A stretch of 64,000 nucleotides of DNA, from NCBI GenBank assembly GCA_046262295.1, contig JBHENC010000002.1, positions 434,001 to 498,000 on the forward strand, read 5' to 3'. Below, piece by piece: positions 43,361 to 52,221 of this stretch (positions are counted from its first letter, which is position 1; every line of letters begins with the position of its first letter). The notes below the pieces were generated by a model that did no database searches, was not told where the DNA came from, and saw only the letters and a program-made list of their open reading frames with translations. Source of the stretch: JBHENC01 sp046262295 (GTDB lineage Bacteria > Acidobacteriota > Blastocatellia > Pyrinomonadales > Pyrinomonadaceae). Position numbers and translations under genes: made by a program.

Positions 43361-43510
43361 ATGGCCGACGAACAAAAGAACAAAAAATGCGCGCACCCGA
43401 GTTGCAGTTGCGAGGCTGCGCCCGACAGCAAATATTGCGGCGAGTACTGCGCGAATGCGCGCGACCTGACCGAGATCGGCTGCGGCTGCGAACACCCGCC
43501 GTGCCGTTGA
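43361..43510 (+). CDS. Bacterial metallothionein (SmtA/PmtA-like)
   Basis: The product is 49 aa with eight Cys and two His: C10, H12, C15, C17, C26, C30, C41, C43, H45, C48. The order CxHPxCxC, YCGEYCA and GCGCEH-PC parallels SmtA and PmtA, which bind zinc or cadmium in a Cys/His cluster. AAGGAG 7 nt upstream of the ATG is an ideal ribosome site. A promoter, leader palindrome and terminator flank it, so it is a single-gene unit. The CDF exporter is nearby. It is small enough to be missed by routine gene calling. Confidence 0.93.
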   Translation: MADEQKNKKCAHPSCSCEAAPDSKYCGEYCANARDLTEIGCGCEHPPCR

Positions 43511-43577
43511 GACTTAATCATTCAAGCCGCGCCTCCTGTTCGTAAGTGTAAAATTATTTGCGCGATGCTTAAACCGA

Positions 43578-43615
43578 GCGGTGACGCGGCGATGAACTCC
43601 CGCGTCGCCGCTTTT
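43578..43615 (+). terminator. Intrinsic terminator of metallothionein gene
   Basis: GCGGTGACGCGG (43578-43589) pairs with CCGCGTCGCCGC (43600-43611) over 12 positions with one wobble, followed by TTTTCGTT. Confidence 0.82.
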
Positions 43616-43657
43616 CGTTAAAGACTTTTTGGAGCCGGACATCGAGAGACAAAAAGC

Positions 43658-45088
43658 ATGGCAAGCATGGTTGAAAATATTGTCGCGGGAACAAAGCGCG
43701 CGCTCACGCCCGCTTCGGATGCGCTCGTGTTGGAGCGTTTGCGCGAGATTGTCGGCGCGGAACACGTCCTCGTTGACCCGACGCGCGTAGAGCCTTACGC
43801 GCAGGATGCCGTTAAGGAAAAGTTTCCGCCAGAAGCGGTTGTGCTGCCGCAGAGCGCCGCAGAGATTTCCGCGATTCTGCGGCTCGCCAACGAAAAGCGT
43901 TTCCCTGTGACGGCGCGCGGCGGCGGCGTCGGCTACACGGGCGGCGCAGTGCCCATCGAAGGCGGCATCGTCATCGGCACGGATCGCATGAACCGCATCA
44001 AAGAAATCAACGTCGCAGACCTTTACATGGTGACGGAGCCGGGCGTGACGACCTACGCGCTGCAACAGGCGGCGGAAGCCGTAGGGCTTTTTTATCCGCC
44101 CGATCCGGCCTCTTACAAAGACTCTTTTATCGGCGGCAACATTGCGGAGAACGCAGGCGGAATGCGTTGCGCGAAATACGGCGTGACGAAACATTATGTG
44201 CTCGGCCTTGAAGTCGTGACGCCGACGGGCGAGATTATCAAGACGGGCGGGCGCACGACGAAGAACGTCGTCGGCTTCGATTTGACGGGTTTGCTGTGCG
44301 GCTCGGAGGGAATGCTCGGCATCATCACGGAAGCGACGCTCCGGCTGATACCATTGCCGGAAGCGACGCGAACCGTTCGTGCGACATTTCACTCGATGCG
44401 TGAGGCGTGCGCGTGCGTGCCCGCTTTTACGAGTGCGCGCGTTGTGCCGGTCGCGTGCGAAGTGCTGGATCGCAATTCGATTGACGCGGTTGAATCCGAA
44501 TATGCTTTCGGCATCGCAACGGATGCTGGCGCGCTTTTACTTATCGCGGTGGACGGATCAACCGAAGAGGTTGAAAGACAGGCGCGCATCGTCGAGCAGG
44601 TTGTGAAAGACGGCGGCGGCTATGATGTGGTGCGCGCCGAGACGCGCGAAGAGGAAGATCGTTTGTGGGATGTGCGGCGCGCGATTTCGCCCGCGATTAA
44701 AAAGTACGGCACGCTGAAATTCAACGAAGATGTCGTCGTGCCGCGTTCGCGCGTGCCGGAACTCGTCGAGCGCGTCGTCGAGATTGCACGCCGCCATGAA
44801 ACCTTCGTCGTCAATTTCGGGCACGCGGGCGACGGCAATATTCATATCAACTTTATGTGCGACCGTGAAGACGAAGAATCCGTCCGGCGCGGACGCGCCT
44901 GCGTAAAAGAAACCTTCGCCGTCGCCGTCGAACTCGGCGGCACGATCAGCGGCGAGCACGGCATCGGCTACGTCAAAGCTCCGTATCTCGAAATGGCGAT
45001 TACGGCGGCGACCATCGAAACGATGAAGCAGGTCAAACGCGCGCTCGATCCTTCAGGTATACTCAATCCCGGAAAAGTCTTCGTGTGA
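43658..45088 (+). CDS. glcD: FAD-linked oxidase, GlcD / D-lactate dehydrogenase family
   Basis: The product is 476 aa. Oxidises glycolate or D-lactate. The FAD-binding PCMH fold has RGGGVGYTGGAVP and FIGGNIAENAGGMRCAKYG. The C-terminal cap contains NFGHAGDGNIHINF and ISGEHGIGYVK, with His residues at the flavin. Its likely partners GlcE and GlcF are absent, so it may be a stand-alone D-2-hydroxyacid dehydrogenase. Nearness to larA suggests D-lactate. The HD gene follows after 54 bp. Confidence 0.92.
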   Translation: MASMVENIVAGTKRALTPASDALVLERLREIVGAEHVLVDPTRVEPYAQDAVKEKFPPEAVVLPQSAAEISAILRLANEKRFPVTARGGGVGYTGGAVPIEGGIVIGTDRMNRIKEINVADLYMVTEPGVTTYALQQAAEAVGLFYPPDPASYKDSFIGGNIAENAGGMRCAKYGVTKHYVLGLEVVTPTGEIIKTGGRTTKNVVGFDLTGLLCGSEGMLGIITEATLRLIPLPEATRTVRATFHSMREACACVPAFTSARVVPVACEVLDRNSIDAVESEYAFGIATDAGALLLIAVDGSTEEVERQARIVEQVVKDGGGYDVVRAETREEEDRLWDVRRAISPAIKKYGTLKFNEDVVVPRSRVPELVERVVEIARRHETFVVNFGHAGDGNIHINFMCDREDEESVRRGRACVKETFAVAVELGGTISGEHGIGYVKAPYLEMAITAATIETMKQVKRALDPSGILNPGKVFV

Positions 45089-45142
45089 GACGGCGATGAC
45101 GGATTGGCGCTTGAAGAAGGCCGCCGTAGATTCAGCATCCTG

Positions 45143-45730
45143 ATGATTGAAACGCTTTTAGAGCTGCAACGCCTGAAACAATTGGATCGCACCGGCTGGA
45201 CGCTACGCGGCCAAACGGCGGGAGCGGAATCTGTCGCCGCGCACACTTACGGCGTCTGCGTCGTGGCGATGCTGCTTGCGGACGAACTTGTGCGGCGCGG
45301 CGCGACGGTAAACGTCGAAAGAGTGTTGCGGCTGGCGCTGGTGCATGATTGGGCGGAGGCGCGGTTGGGCGATATGCCGCGCACGGGCAGCCTTTATTTT
45401 GGAGGCGACGCGCGACGCGATGCCGAACGCGCGGCCTTCGACGACATCGTTAAAAGTCTCGGCACGGCGAATGAAAAGTTTTACGGCGAGTTGCATGAGG
45501 ACTACGAGACGCGCGCGAGTCTGGAGGCGCGTCTGGTCAAGGCGGCGGACGTGATTGATCTGCTTTTGCAAGCCTTAACTTTTGAACGCGCGGGCGTGCG
45601 CGGACTCGATGAGTTCTGGGAAAACGTCGCGGAGCGGAATTTGCTACTTGAAGGCGCGGCACAAGATTTAGTCGGCGAGATACTGCGTGAGTTAGCCGTC
45701 GCTCACGCGAAAGCCGTCGCTGCGGGCTGA
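45143..45730 (+). CDS. HD-domain phosphohydrolase (YfbR/HD_3 type)
   Basis: The product is 195 aa from ATG 45143. Metal-binding residues are H34 in ESVAAHTYGV, H68-D69 and E72 in LVHDWAEARLGDMP, and Asp in VKAADVIDLLLQA. Members hydrolyse deoxynucleoside monophosphates. It follows glcD in the same direction. A longer GTG/ATG extension (45104) lacks conserved sequence. Confidence 0.88.
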   Translation: MIETLLELQRLKQLDRTGWTLRGQTAGAESVAAHTYGVCVVAMLLADELVRRGATVNVERVLRLALVHDWAEARLGDMPRTGSLYFGGDARRDAERAAFDDIVKSLGTANEKFYGELHEDYETRASLEARLVKAADVIDLLLQALTFERAGVRGLDEFWENVAERNLLLEGAAQDLVGEILRELAVAHAKAVAAG

Positions 45731-45883
45731 AAACTCGCGCGTGTTCATCGTTCAAGCAACGAAATGAGGGCGCGCGCAATCAGAATAAGTTCGGGAAAAC
45801 CGGGAATCCACGTTTGATGCAAACCGCTTTAGTCGCTCCCGCTTGTTTGCTCTCGTTCGCATAAAGTGAAACCAATCGCCGCT

Positions 45884-46546
45884 ATGAAAATCTATCTGTT
45901 ACGTTTTGATGATGAGCGGTGGCTCTTTTATTCGGAAGAGCGCGAGGCGATTGACGCTGAGAAAGAACCGCGTGCCCCGCGTCGCGGACTGCGTGGCTTG
46001 ATTGAAAGAAAACAGAAAAATTTGCAGGCGATGCTGACGGAATCCGAAAGCGGCGTTGGTTTGCATATGCGCCGCCTGTGGGAATGGCTGCATGAGCGCA
46101 CGCACCCGGACGAAGCGTTGCTCAGAAGATTGCGCAACATTTCTGCGCCGACGATTCATTATCCTTTGACGCTGACGGAAGAAGCCGCACGCGCTCTCTG
46201 GACGCATTATCTGAAGAACCGCTTTCGTCGCCATCTGCTGTGGCTTATCATTAACGCAACGGTCGTGCCCGTCACCTTATTGTTAACGCCGCTGCCCGGT
46301 CCGAACCTGATCGGCTACTGGTTCGTTTATCGCGCCGTTTGCCATTTGCTTGCGCTCTACGGTTTGCGTCGCGCCGGACGCGAGCAGCCCGCGACGCAGT
46401 TTCTTTCGACGAGTGCGCTCGATGCCTGCGTCGGAATTGACGAAGAGCAGGCCGCGCAACTCGCCGCAGGCTTCGGACTAAAGCATCTCGATTCCTTTAT
46501 CAAACGCGCAACCAACAAGCGCAACACTCTCCTTGCGGCGTCTTGA
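45884..46546 (+). CDS. Membrane protein, possible Mit_KHE1-like family
   Basis: The product is 220 aa. N-terminal KIYLLRFDDERWLFYSEE is followed by a basic middle region (about 30-110). A hydrophobic stretch HLLWLIINATVVPVTLLLTPLPGPNLIGYWFVYR (about 115-150) resembles the P-x-PN-x-x-YW-x-YR signature of the mitochondrial K+/H+-exchange-related family. This likeness is by pattern only. ATG 45884 is preferred over GTG 45866. Role unknown. Confidence 0.55.
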   Translation: MKIYLLRFDDERWLFYSEEREAIDAEKEPRAPRRGLRGLIERKQKNLQAMLTESESGVGLHMRRLWEWLHERTHPDEALLRRLRNISAPTIHYPLTLTEEAARALWTHYLKNRFRRHLLWLIINATVVPVTLLLTPLPGPNLIGYWFVYRAVCHLLALYGLRRAGREQPATQFLSTSALDACVGIDEEQAAQLAAGFGLKHLDSFIKRATNKRNTLLAAS

Positions 46547-46628
46547 AAGAGCCGTCCCTCGCTGAACGCACACCGCGCAAAATAGCCTGCGCTTCCCGGA
46601 AATCTTCGCATACGGCACACGGCGTGCG

Positions 46629-46657
46629 TTGACAACGGGCGGAACGCTTTGTTAGTT
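46629..46657 (+). promoter_or_regulatory. Candidate promoter of the Lol-like locus
   Basis: TTGACA (46629-46634), 17 bp, TTAGTT (46652-46657). The -35 box is perfect, the -10 weak. It lies about 70 bp before the lipoprotein start. Confidence 0.5.
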
Positions 46658-46695
46658 TTCTTTGTTTTATATGTCCACACAGGGGATCGGACCGC

Positions 46696-46725
46696 GCGCC
46701 GCTGTTTTGCGGCGGCTATTTTTAT
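46696..46725 (+). promoter_or_regulatory. Terminator-like hairpin in leader of lipoprotein gene
   Basis: GCGCCGC (46696-46702) and GCGGCGG (46709-46715) pair at six of seven positions, followed by CTATTTTTATA, directly before the ATG at 46728. The hairpin plus T-run inside a leader suggests attenuation or translation control of the following gene. Confidence 0.5.
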
Positions 46726-46727
46726 AG

Positions 46728-47816
46728 ATGCTTAATTCAAGATTAACCCGCAGTGTTGTCGCCACCTCGTCAGTTCGCTCTACAATTCTTTTTGTCTTTG
46801 CGCTCGGCTTCGTTGTGCTAGGCGGCAGCGGGTGTGTCAAGAAGACCATCGGCGTGCCGCTGTTGCTGACGCCGCTTGCGGAAGCGAAGACGGCGGAGTT
46901 GGAAGCGCAGATCAACCGTCTGGCCTCCGTGCGTTCGATTAAAGGCAAGGTTGACATACAGTTTCAAGATACCTCTTTCGCCGAATCGGGAATTGCGGAA
47001 AAGTATCGCACGGCGGACGGGATGGTGATTCTGCAACGTCCCAACCAGATTTATCTGGCGATTCAAACGCCTTTCGTCGGGAAGGATTTGGCCGAGATGA
47101 CTTCCGACGGCGAACGCTTTCGCGTCGCCGTGCTTGCGCCCTTTTCCGGCGGCGAGAAGTACAGAAGTTTTCTGCGCGGCACGAATAACGCCGTTTACGC
47201 CATGCCGAAAATGGACGGCGCAATGGCTACGGCTAAGAAAAACGGAAAGAATCTGGCGATGACGGAAGAGCGTGCCGTCAGCGTGCTTGCCAACTTGCGC
47301 CCGCAACATTTTACGGATGCGCTGTTAATCGTGCCGATTCTGCCGCACGCCGAATCGCGGCTCGTTTACGCGCAGAGCGAAATTTATCAGGAAGAGCGGG
47401 ACACGCGCCCTGACAAAAGAAACGCGCGTGTTGTGCGCGGCTATTATCTGCTTGACGAATTATCGCCGGGCGATGCGGGAACAGCGCGGCTCGTGCGCCG
47501 TTTCTGGTTTGATCGCGTCGGCGGTATTCGCCTTGCGCGCCTGCAAACATTCGATGCGAGCGGTGTGCTGACGACCGACGTGAGTTTCTCCGACGCGAAA
47601 CAGTTTGGCGAAGGCGGGCGCGTCACGCTTCCCGCGCGCGTCGAAGTGACGCGCCCGCAGGAACACTACAAATTGAGTATCGGTTACCAATCACCCGAAG
47701 CGGTTGTGCTCGACCAAGCGTACAAGCCGCAGACGTTCCTTTTAGAGAACAGTTCCAATCTGCGCGAAGTTGATCTCGACACACGCCGCAGCAAACAGGA
47801 AGCGAGCAGCAAGTAA
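46728..47816 (+). CDS. Outer-membrane lipoprotein, LolA/LolB-like fold (DUF4292-like)
   Basis: The product is 362 aa. Signal peptide with lipobox LGGSGC (Cys near residue 36). The segment VRSIKGKVDIQFQDTSF, then a run of strands with GMVILQRPNQIYLAIQTPF and MTSDGERFRVAVL, matches the half-barrel of LolA/LolB and DUF4292 lipoproteins. Such proteins bind or insert lipoproteins. Followed by an ABC permease, ATPase and LolA gene, it may be the LolB analogue. Confidence 0.72.
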   Translation: MLNSRLTRSVVATSSVRSTILFVFALGFVVLGGSGCVKKTIGVPLLLTPLAEAKTAELEAQINRLASVRSIKGKVDIQFQDTSFAESGIAEKYRTADGMVILQRPNQIYLAIQTPFVGKDLAEMTSDGERFRVAVLAPFSGGEKYRSFLRGTNNAVYAMPKMDGAMATAKKNGKNLAMTEERAVSVLANLRPQHFTDALLIVPILPHAESRLVYAQSEIYQEERDTRPDKRNARVVRGYYLLDELSPGDAGTARLVRRFWFDRVGGIRLARLQTFDASGVLTTDVSFSDAKQFGEGGRVTLPARVEVTRPQEHYKLSIGYQSPEAVVLDQAYKPQTFLLENSSNLREVDLDTRRSKQEASSK

Positions 47817-47852
47817 GCATCATGCGCGACGGCTGGTTGGTGAAGGCGATTC

Positions 47853-48995
47853 ATGGCAGCCCGCGCAAAGTCTTCGCGCCGTACTTCTAATCCAATGGAT
47901 AGCCTTGTCATCTCTAACATCCGCCAGCGCCCGTTGCGTTCACTTGTGAGCGTGCTCGGTGTTGCGCTCGGCGTTGCGCTGGTGATGCTGTTTACGGGAT
48001 TGGCGCGCGGGATGTCGAACGATTTGCAGCGCCGCTCGGCCAACGTGCGCGCCGAAATTACTTTCACGCGACAAGGCTCGGCCGCGATGATGACGAGCGC
48101 GACGGCCAATGTCAGCACGCAGTATGTCGCCAAGATCAAAGCGATTGAGGGCGTCGCAGAGGCCGTGCCGGTGCTGGTGGATGTGACGACCGGCAAAGGC
48201 GGTCTGGGTTTCGAGCGTCTGGAAGGATTGGACTGGGATTCGTTCGCCGCGATGAACGGCATCGGCATCGTGCGCGGACGCGCGCCGCAGGCGGCGGACG
48301 AAATAGTGATTGATGAAACGCGCGCGCGCAATTATCGCCTCGATGTCGGAAGCGTCGTGCCGCTCTTCGGCAATCAGCCGTATCGCGTGGCGGGCGTCTT
48401 TGCGCCCGAATCCGGCGCGCGTATCAAGATGACTTTGAGTGCGTTGCAGGACGCCATCGGCACACCCGGCAAATGCACTTTCATACTCGTCAAGTGTCAC
48501 CACCCGGAAGACCAACTCGAAGTCGCGCGCCGGATAGAGGCGGCGCTGCCCGGCAATAAAATTCAACTGACGCGCGATATCACGGCGACCGTCGAAAAGA
48601 GCATTCCGTATCTGGGCGTCTTCCTGCGCACGCTCGTCGTGCTTTCGGCCATCGTCAGCACGCTCGTCATCATGCTGGCGATGTACACGACCATCACGGA
48701 GCGCACGCGCGAGATTGGCATTTTGAAAGCAATGGGCGCGTCGCGCGGCTACATCATCGGCGTCATCGAAAAGGAAGCCATCGTCATTAGTTTGATCGGC
48801 CTCGTCTTCGGTTTCGCTCTTTCGCTTGCGGCGGGCTATTTGATTCATAGCCTTTACGGTCTGTTCTTCGAGTACGGCTGGGCGTGGGCGCTGGCGGCGG
48901 CTGTGATCGGTCTGGCGGGCGGTGCTCTGGGCGCCCTGTATCCGGCGATGCGCGCGGCGAATTTAGACCCTGTGCAGGCACTCGCACATGAGTGA
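47853..48995 (+). CDS. ABC transporter permease, FtsX/MacB/LolC family
   Basis: The product is 380 aa. Four transmembrane helices: one after the N-terminus (SLVSVLGVALGVALVMLFTGLA, about 30-52) and three in the C-terminal third (about 255-275, 315-335, 345-365), enclosing a large periplasmic domain. The C-terminal FtsX region includes TERTREIGILKAMGASRGYI. It would pair with the ATPase encoded next. Such transporters extract lipoproteins or export peptides. GAAGG lies upstream of ATG 47853; ATG 47895 is an alternative. Confidence 0.9.
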   Translation: MAARAKSSRRTSNPMDSLVISNIRQRPLRSLVSVLGVALGVALVMLFTGLARGMSNDLQRRSANVRAEITFTRQGSAAMMTSATANVSTQYVAKIKAIEGVAEAVPVLVDVTTGKGGLGFERLEGLDWDSFAAMNGIGIVRGRAPQAADEIVIDETRARNYRLDVGSVVPLFGNQPYRVAGVFAPESGARIKMTLSALQDAIGTPGKCTFILVKCHHPEDQLEVARRIEAALPGNKIQLTRDITATVEKSIPYLGVFLRTLVVLSAIVSTLVIMLAMYTTITERTREIGILKAMGASRGYIIGVIEKEAIVISLIGLVFGFALSLAAGYLIHSLYGLFFEYGWAWALAAAVIGLAGGALGALYPAMRAANLDPVQALAHE

Positions 48996-49076
48996 AAAAT
49001 TTTTGTTTGTGACCGGCAATTGCAAGGAGACGGCTGGCGAGCTTCGTTGTTGTTTGTGCGGTTCGCGGTCTTGCTA

Positions 49077-49772
49077 ATGAGAACAATTCTAAAAGCTGAG
49101 AATCTTGCGAAAGTTTATCGTGTGGGTAGCATGGACGTGCCTGCGTTGCGCGGCGTGTCGCTGGATATAGAGGAAGGCGAATTTCTGGCAATCATGGGGC
49201 CTTCGGGGTGCGGCAAATCAACTTTGCTGCATTTGCTCGGCGGACTTTTAACGCCGACGCGCGGGCGCATCATCGTTGACGAAGAAGATTTGACCGCCGC
49301 TTCGGACGCTGGACGCACGGAGATTCGCCGCCGCAAAATCGGCTTCGTATTTCAACGCTTCAATTTGTTTCCGACGTTGACGGCGGAAGGCAATCTGCGG
49401 CTCGCCGAACGCATACACGGCGGCAACGGCGCGAACGATCCCGAACGCCGCCGCGAAGTTCTGCGACTCCTGAAGCTCGAAGACAAGCTGCATCACAAGC
49501 CGCTGGAGCTTTCCGGGGGCGAGCAGCAGCGTGTCGCCTTAGCACGCGCCATCGTCACGCGCCCCGCCATAATTCTCGCCGACGAGCCGACCGGAAATCT
49601 CGATTCCGATAACTCCGCCATCGTGCTCAATATGTTTCAGGAGCTTAATTATCGCTTCAATCAAACCATCGTGATGATTACGCATAATCCTGAAGCAGCC
49701 GCGATGTGTCGCCGCATCGTGCAGATGCGCGACGGCGAAATCGTGCCGCCGCACGGCAACGTGCAGATGTAG
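49077..49772 (+). CDS. lolD: ABC transporter ATP-binding protein, LolD/MacB family
   Basis: The product is 231 aa from ATG 49077. Walker A GPSGCGKST at 41-49, signature LSGGEQQRVALARA near 141-154 and Walker B IILADEPTGNLDSD near 160-173 are complete; the last is typical of the MacB/LolD/FtsE group. It powers the FtsX-type permease encoded just upstream. Naming as LolD is by context. Confidence 0.92.
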   Translation: MRTILKAENLAKVYRVGSMDVPALRGVSLDIEEGEFLAIMGPSGCGKSTLLHLLGGLLTPTRGRIIVDEEDLTAASDAGRTEIRRRKIGFVFQRFNLFPTLTAEGNLRLAERIHGGNGANDPERRREVLRLLKLEDKLHHKPLELSGGEQQRVALARAIVTRPAIILADEPTGNLDSDNSAIVLNMFQELNYRFNQTIVMITHNPEAAAMCRRIVQMRDGEIVPPHGNVQM

Positions 49773-49845
49773 AAAATGCGTCAGGTGACGTAAAATTGTT
49801 TCGCTTCGAGCGCGGCTTGAACACCTTGCGTCCAAACTTTCGTTT

Positions 49846-50184
49846 ATGATTTTTCGCACACTGAAAAATATTTTCTTCTGGGGCTATGCGCGCAACACTT
49901 GGCAATACGACGTGTTGTGCGTGTTGATTCTGTGTTTTATCTTTCTGACGCCGCGAAATTGGTTCGGTCACGGCGAACTTATGTCGCGCGCCGGGCATCT
50001 CAATTCGGTTGCCCCAACGCGGCTTTTGATTGGCGCTGAAACGCTTTCGGCGCAGCCGGATAACACGGAGATTGAACAGCGCGCGCGGCAATTGACGAAT
50101 CGCCCGCAATTGAGAATTAAGAATCAACAGCCGATTAAAGACGCGGGCGGCAAGACAATTGCATTCGAGGTTGAAATACAGTAA
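49846..50184 (+). CDS. Small single-pass membrane protein
   Basis: The product is 112 aa. One transmembrane helix (about 22-38, YDVLCVLILCFIFLTP), then a periplasmic part with TNRPQLRIKNQQPIKDAGG. It sits between the ATPase and LolA genes and may be part of the same system. No family is recognised. Its short C-terminal domain resembles TonB-linked or energy-transfer small proteins only loosely. Confidence 0.65.
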   Translation: MIFRTLKNIFFWGYARNTWQYDVLCVLILCFIFLTPRNWFGHGELMSRAGHLNSVAPTRLLIGAETLSAQPDNTEIEQRARQLTNRPQLRIKNQQPIKDAGGKTIAFEVEIQ

Positions 50185-50248
50185 TCATTCGGTATAATCG
50201 CCCCGATTTAAGGGGATGAGGCTGTTAAAAGTTTTTGAAGGAGATTGT

Positions 50249-50947
50249 ATGAAGAGATTAGTTACCCTCGGCCTCGCCATCGCACTTTTAATTCCCGCCG
50301 TCACCGGCATCGCGCCCCGCAGCGCCAATGTTCAGGCGCAGGGCGCGGGACTCGTCAGCTCCATCCTGAATCGCATCGAGCAGAACCAGCGCAGCCTGCG
50401 CAGCTTGCGCGCCGGTATCAGCATGGAAAAATTCAATGCACAACTCGGCGAAAACGATAAGCGTCAGGGCCTCGTGCGCTATGTTCCGGCGAAGGGGCGC
50501 AGCGCCAATGTGCGTGTTGACTGGCAGCGCCCGGATGAAACGCTGGCCGTTTTGAACGGGCAATATACGCTCTACATTCCGCGCAAGAATATGGCTTACG
50601 TCGGCAATGCGCGCTCGAATAAAAACAAAGTCGGCGGCATCTTCGAGTTAATGAACCTTTCAGGCGCAGAGATCAGGTCGCGGTATCAATATGAATATCT
50701 AGGGGGCGAAACGCTGTGGGGCGGCGTTCGCACGGATCATTTCAAGTTTACGCCGAAGGGCGCGGCGAATTACAAATATGCTGAAGCCTGGGCGGACGCG
50801 AGCGGCATGATTGTGCAAACCAAAGTCATCGAGCGGAATGACGATACGACCACCGTGCGGCTGACCAACATCGAAAAGAACGCGCGCGTTTCGTCGGATG
50901 ATTTTCGTCTTAACTTGCCGGGCGACGTGAAAAAAGTTAAAGGCTAA
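50249..50947 (+). CDS. lolA: LolA-like outer-membrane lipoprotein carrier
   Basis: The product is 232 aa. Signal peptide ends near NVQAQ. The LolA half-barrel begins LVSSILNRIEQNQRSLRSLRAGISMEKFN and continues through RVDWQRPDETLAVLNGQYTLYIPRKNMAYVG. LolA ferries lipoproteins across the periplasm. AAGGAG before ATG 50249 supports the start. Closes the cluster, with a terminator 32 nt after the stop. Confidence 0.85.
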   Translation: MKRLVTLGLAIALLIPAVTGIAPRSANVQAQGAGLVSSILNRIEQNQRSLRSLRAGISMEKFNAQLGENDKRQGLVRYVPAKGRSANVRVDWQRPDETLAVLNGQYTLYIPRKNMAYVGNARSNKNKVGGIFELMNLSGAEIRSRYQYEYLGGETLWGGVRTDHFKFTPKGAANYKYAEAWADASGMIVQTKVIERNDDTTTVRLTNIEKNARVSSDDFRLNLPGDVKKVKG

Positions 50948-50978
50948 GCGCGATTTGTGTAAGCTTTTGTGAAGACGC

Positions 50979-51015
50979 GAGGCTCCGGCCTAAAAACCGG
51001 AGCCTCTGTTTTTTT
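50979..51015 (+). terminator. Intrinsic terminator of the lolA gene
   Basis: GAGGCTCCGG pairs exactly with CCGGAGCCTC around CCTAAAAA, followed by TGTTTTTTT. Stem 10 bp. Confidence 0.95.
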
Positions 51016-51149
51016 GGCCTTCAACTTGCAGGAATCGCTTTCGCTTCTTGCCTTCGCGCCCGTCGTTGGCTATTCTTTCAAATCTTTGCTTTACCCAGAA
51101 CGCCAATTACGCCGTTTCAATTTCAGCGCGGATATGTTCGTTTCACGAA

Positions 51150-52172
51150 ATGCAGAAAAGTAGATTCATCAAGCAGAAATTCCGCGAGGCGAGTTTTATC
51201 ACGCGCGCGCTTCTTTCCACGCAGCATCCGGTGCTCGCGCATATTATCCCGATGCGCCGCTGCAATCTGGCCTGCGCCTATTGCAACGAGTACGACAAGG
51301 TCTCCGAGCCTGTGCCGCTTGATGAAATGAAGCGGCGGCTGGACAAACTCGCGGAGCTTGGCACGTCCGTCGTGACCATCTCCGGCGGCGAGCCTTTGAT
51401 GCACCCGCAGCTGGACGAAATCATCCGGCGCATACGCTCGCACGGTATGATTGCCGGTCTTATCTCCAACGGCTACTACATGACGCCCGCGCGCATCAAG
51501 CGTTTGAATGACGCCGGACTCGAATATTTGCAGATTAGTATTGACAACGTCGCGCCGGACGCGGTGTCGAAAAAGAGTCTGAAGTTGTTGGAGAAAAAGC
51601 TGCGCTGGCTCGCCGAGAACGCGGAGTTTCACATTAACATCAACAGCGTGATTGGCGGCGGCATAGAGACTCCCGAAGACGCGCTGGTGATCGCGCAGCA
51701 CGCTGTCGAACTCGGCTTTTCAACCACCGTCGGCGTCATCCACGACAACGACGGAACTTTGAAGCCACTCTCCGAAAAAGAGCGAAACATTTTTCAGGAA
51801 GTCAAAAAGCTCGGCAACAAAGACCACGCGCGCCTTAACTGGTTTCAAGACAATATCGCCGAAGGCAAGCCTTACGAATGGCGCTGCCGCGCCGGTGCGC
51901 GCTATCTTTACATCTGCGAAGAGGGACTCGTCCACTGGTGTTCGCAGCAGCGCGGCTATCCGGGCATTCCGCTCGCAGACTACACGATGAAAGATTTCAC
52001 GCGCGAGTACAACACGGAGAAGTGGTGTGCTCCGACGTGTACGCTGCAATGCGTTCATCAAGTCGGCATTCTCGACAATTGGCGCGACCCGCAAAAACTT
52101 CTGCCCGGCGATAGCGGCAACGCTAACCAAACTCAAGGTTCCGTCAATCAACAGGTATTGCGCGCAGATTAA
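51150..52172 (+). CDS. Radical SAM protein with C-terminal Cys cluster
   Basis: The product is 340 aa. The CxxxCxxC motif (C38, C42, C45) is in MRRCNLACAYCNEYDK. TISGGEPLMHPQLDE is the GGE motif. The C-terminal third holds C in WRCRAGARYLYICEEGLVHWC and WCAPTCTLQC, seven or more Cys suggesting an auxiliary Fe-S cluster like SPASM. Substrate is unknown; no peptide precursor gene is nearby. ATG 51150 precedes the basic N-terminal helix. Confidence 0.88.
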   Translation: MQKSRFIKQKFREASFITRALLSTQHPVLAHIIPMRRCNLACAYCNEYDKVSEPVPLDEMKRRLDKLAELGTSVVTISGGEPLMHPQLDEIIRRIRSHGMIAGLISNGYYMTPARIKRLNDAGLEYLQISIDNVAPDAVSKKSLKLLEKKLRWLAENAEFHININSVIGGGIETPEDALVIAQHAVELGFSTTVGVIHDNDGTLKPLSEKERNIFQEVKKLGNKDHARLNWFQDNIAEGKPYEWRCRAGARYLYICEEGLVHWCSQQRGYPGIPLADYTMKDFTREYNTEKWCAPTCTLQCVHQVGILDNWRDPQKLLPGDSGNANQTQGSVNQQVLRAD

Positions 52173-52221
52173 TGTGGCGTGCCGGATAATTAAACTTGTA
52201 AATCTCCTCATAGGTGTAACC

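Noticed and set aside
47940..48848. 302-residue frame antisense to the FtsX-type permease
   Set aside because: Shadow of a real gene; His/Arg/Asp-rich composition typical of antisense frames here and no ribosome site.
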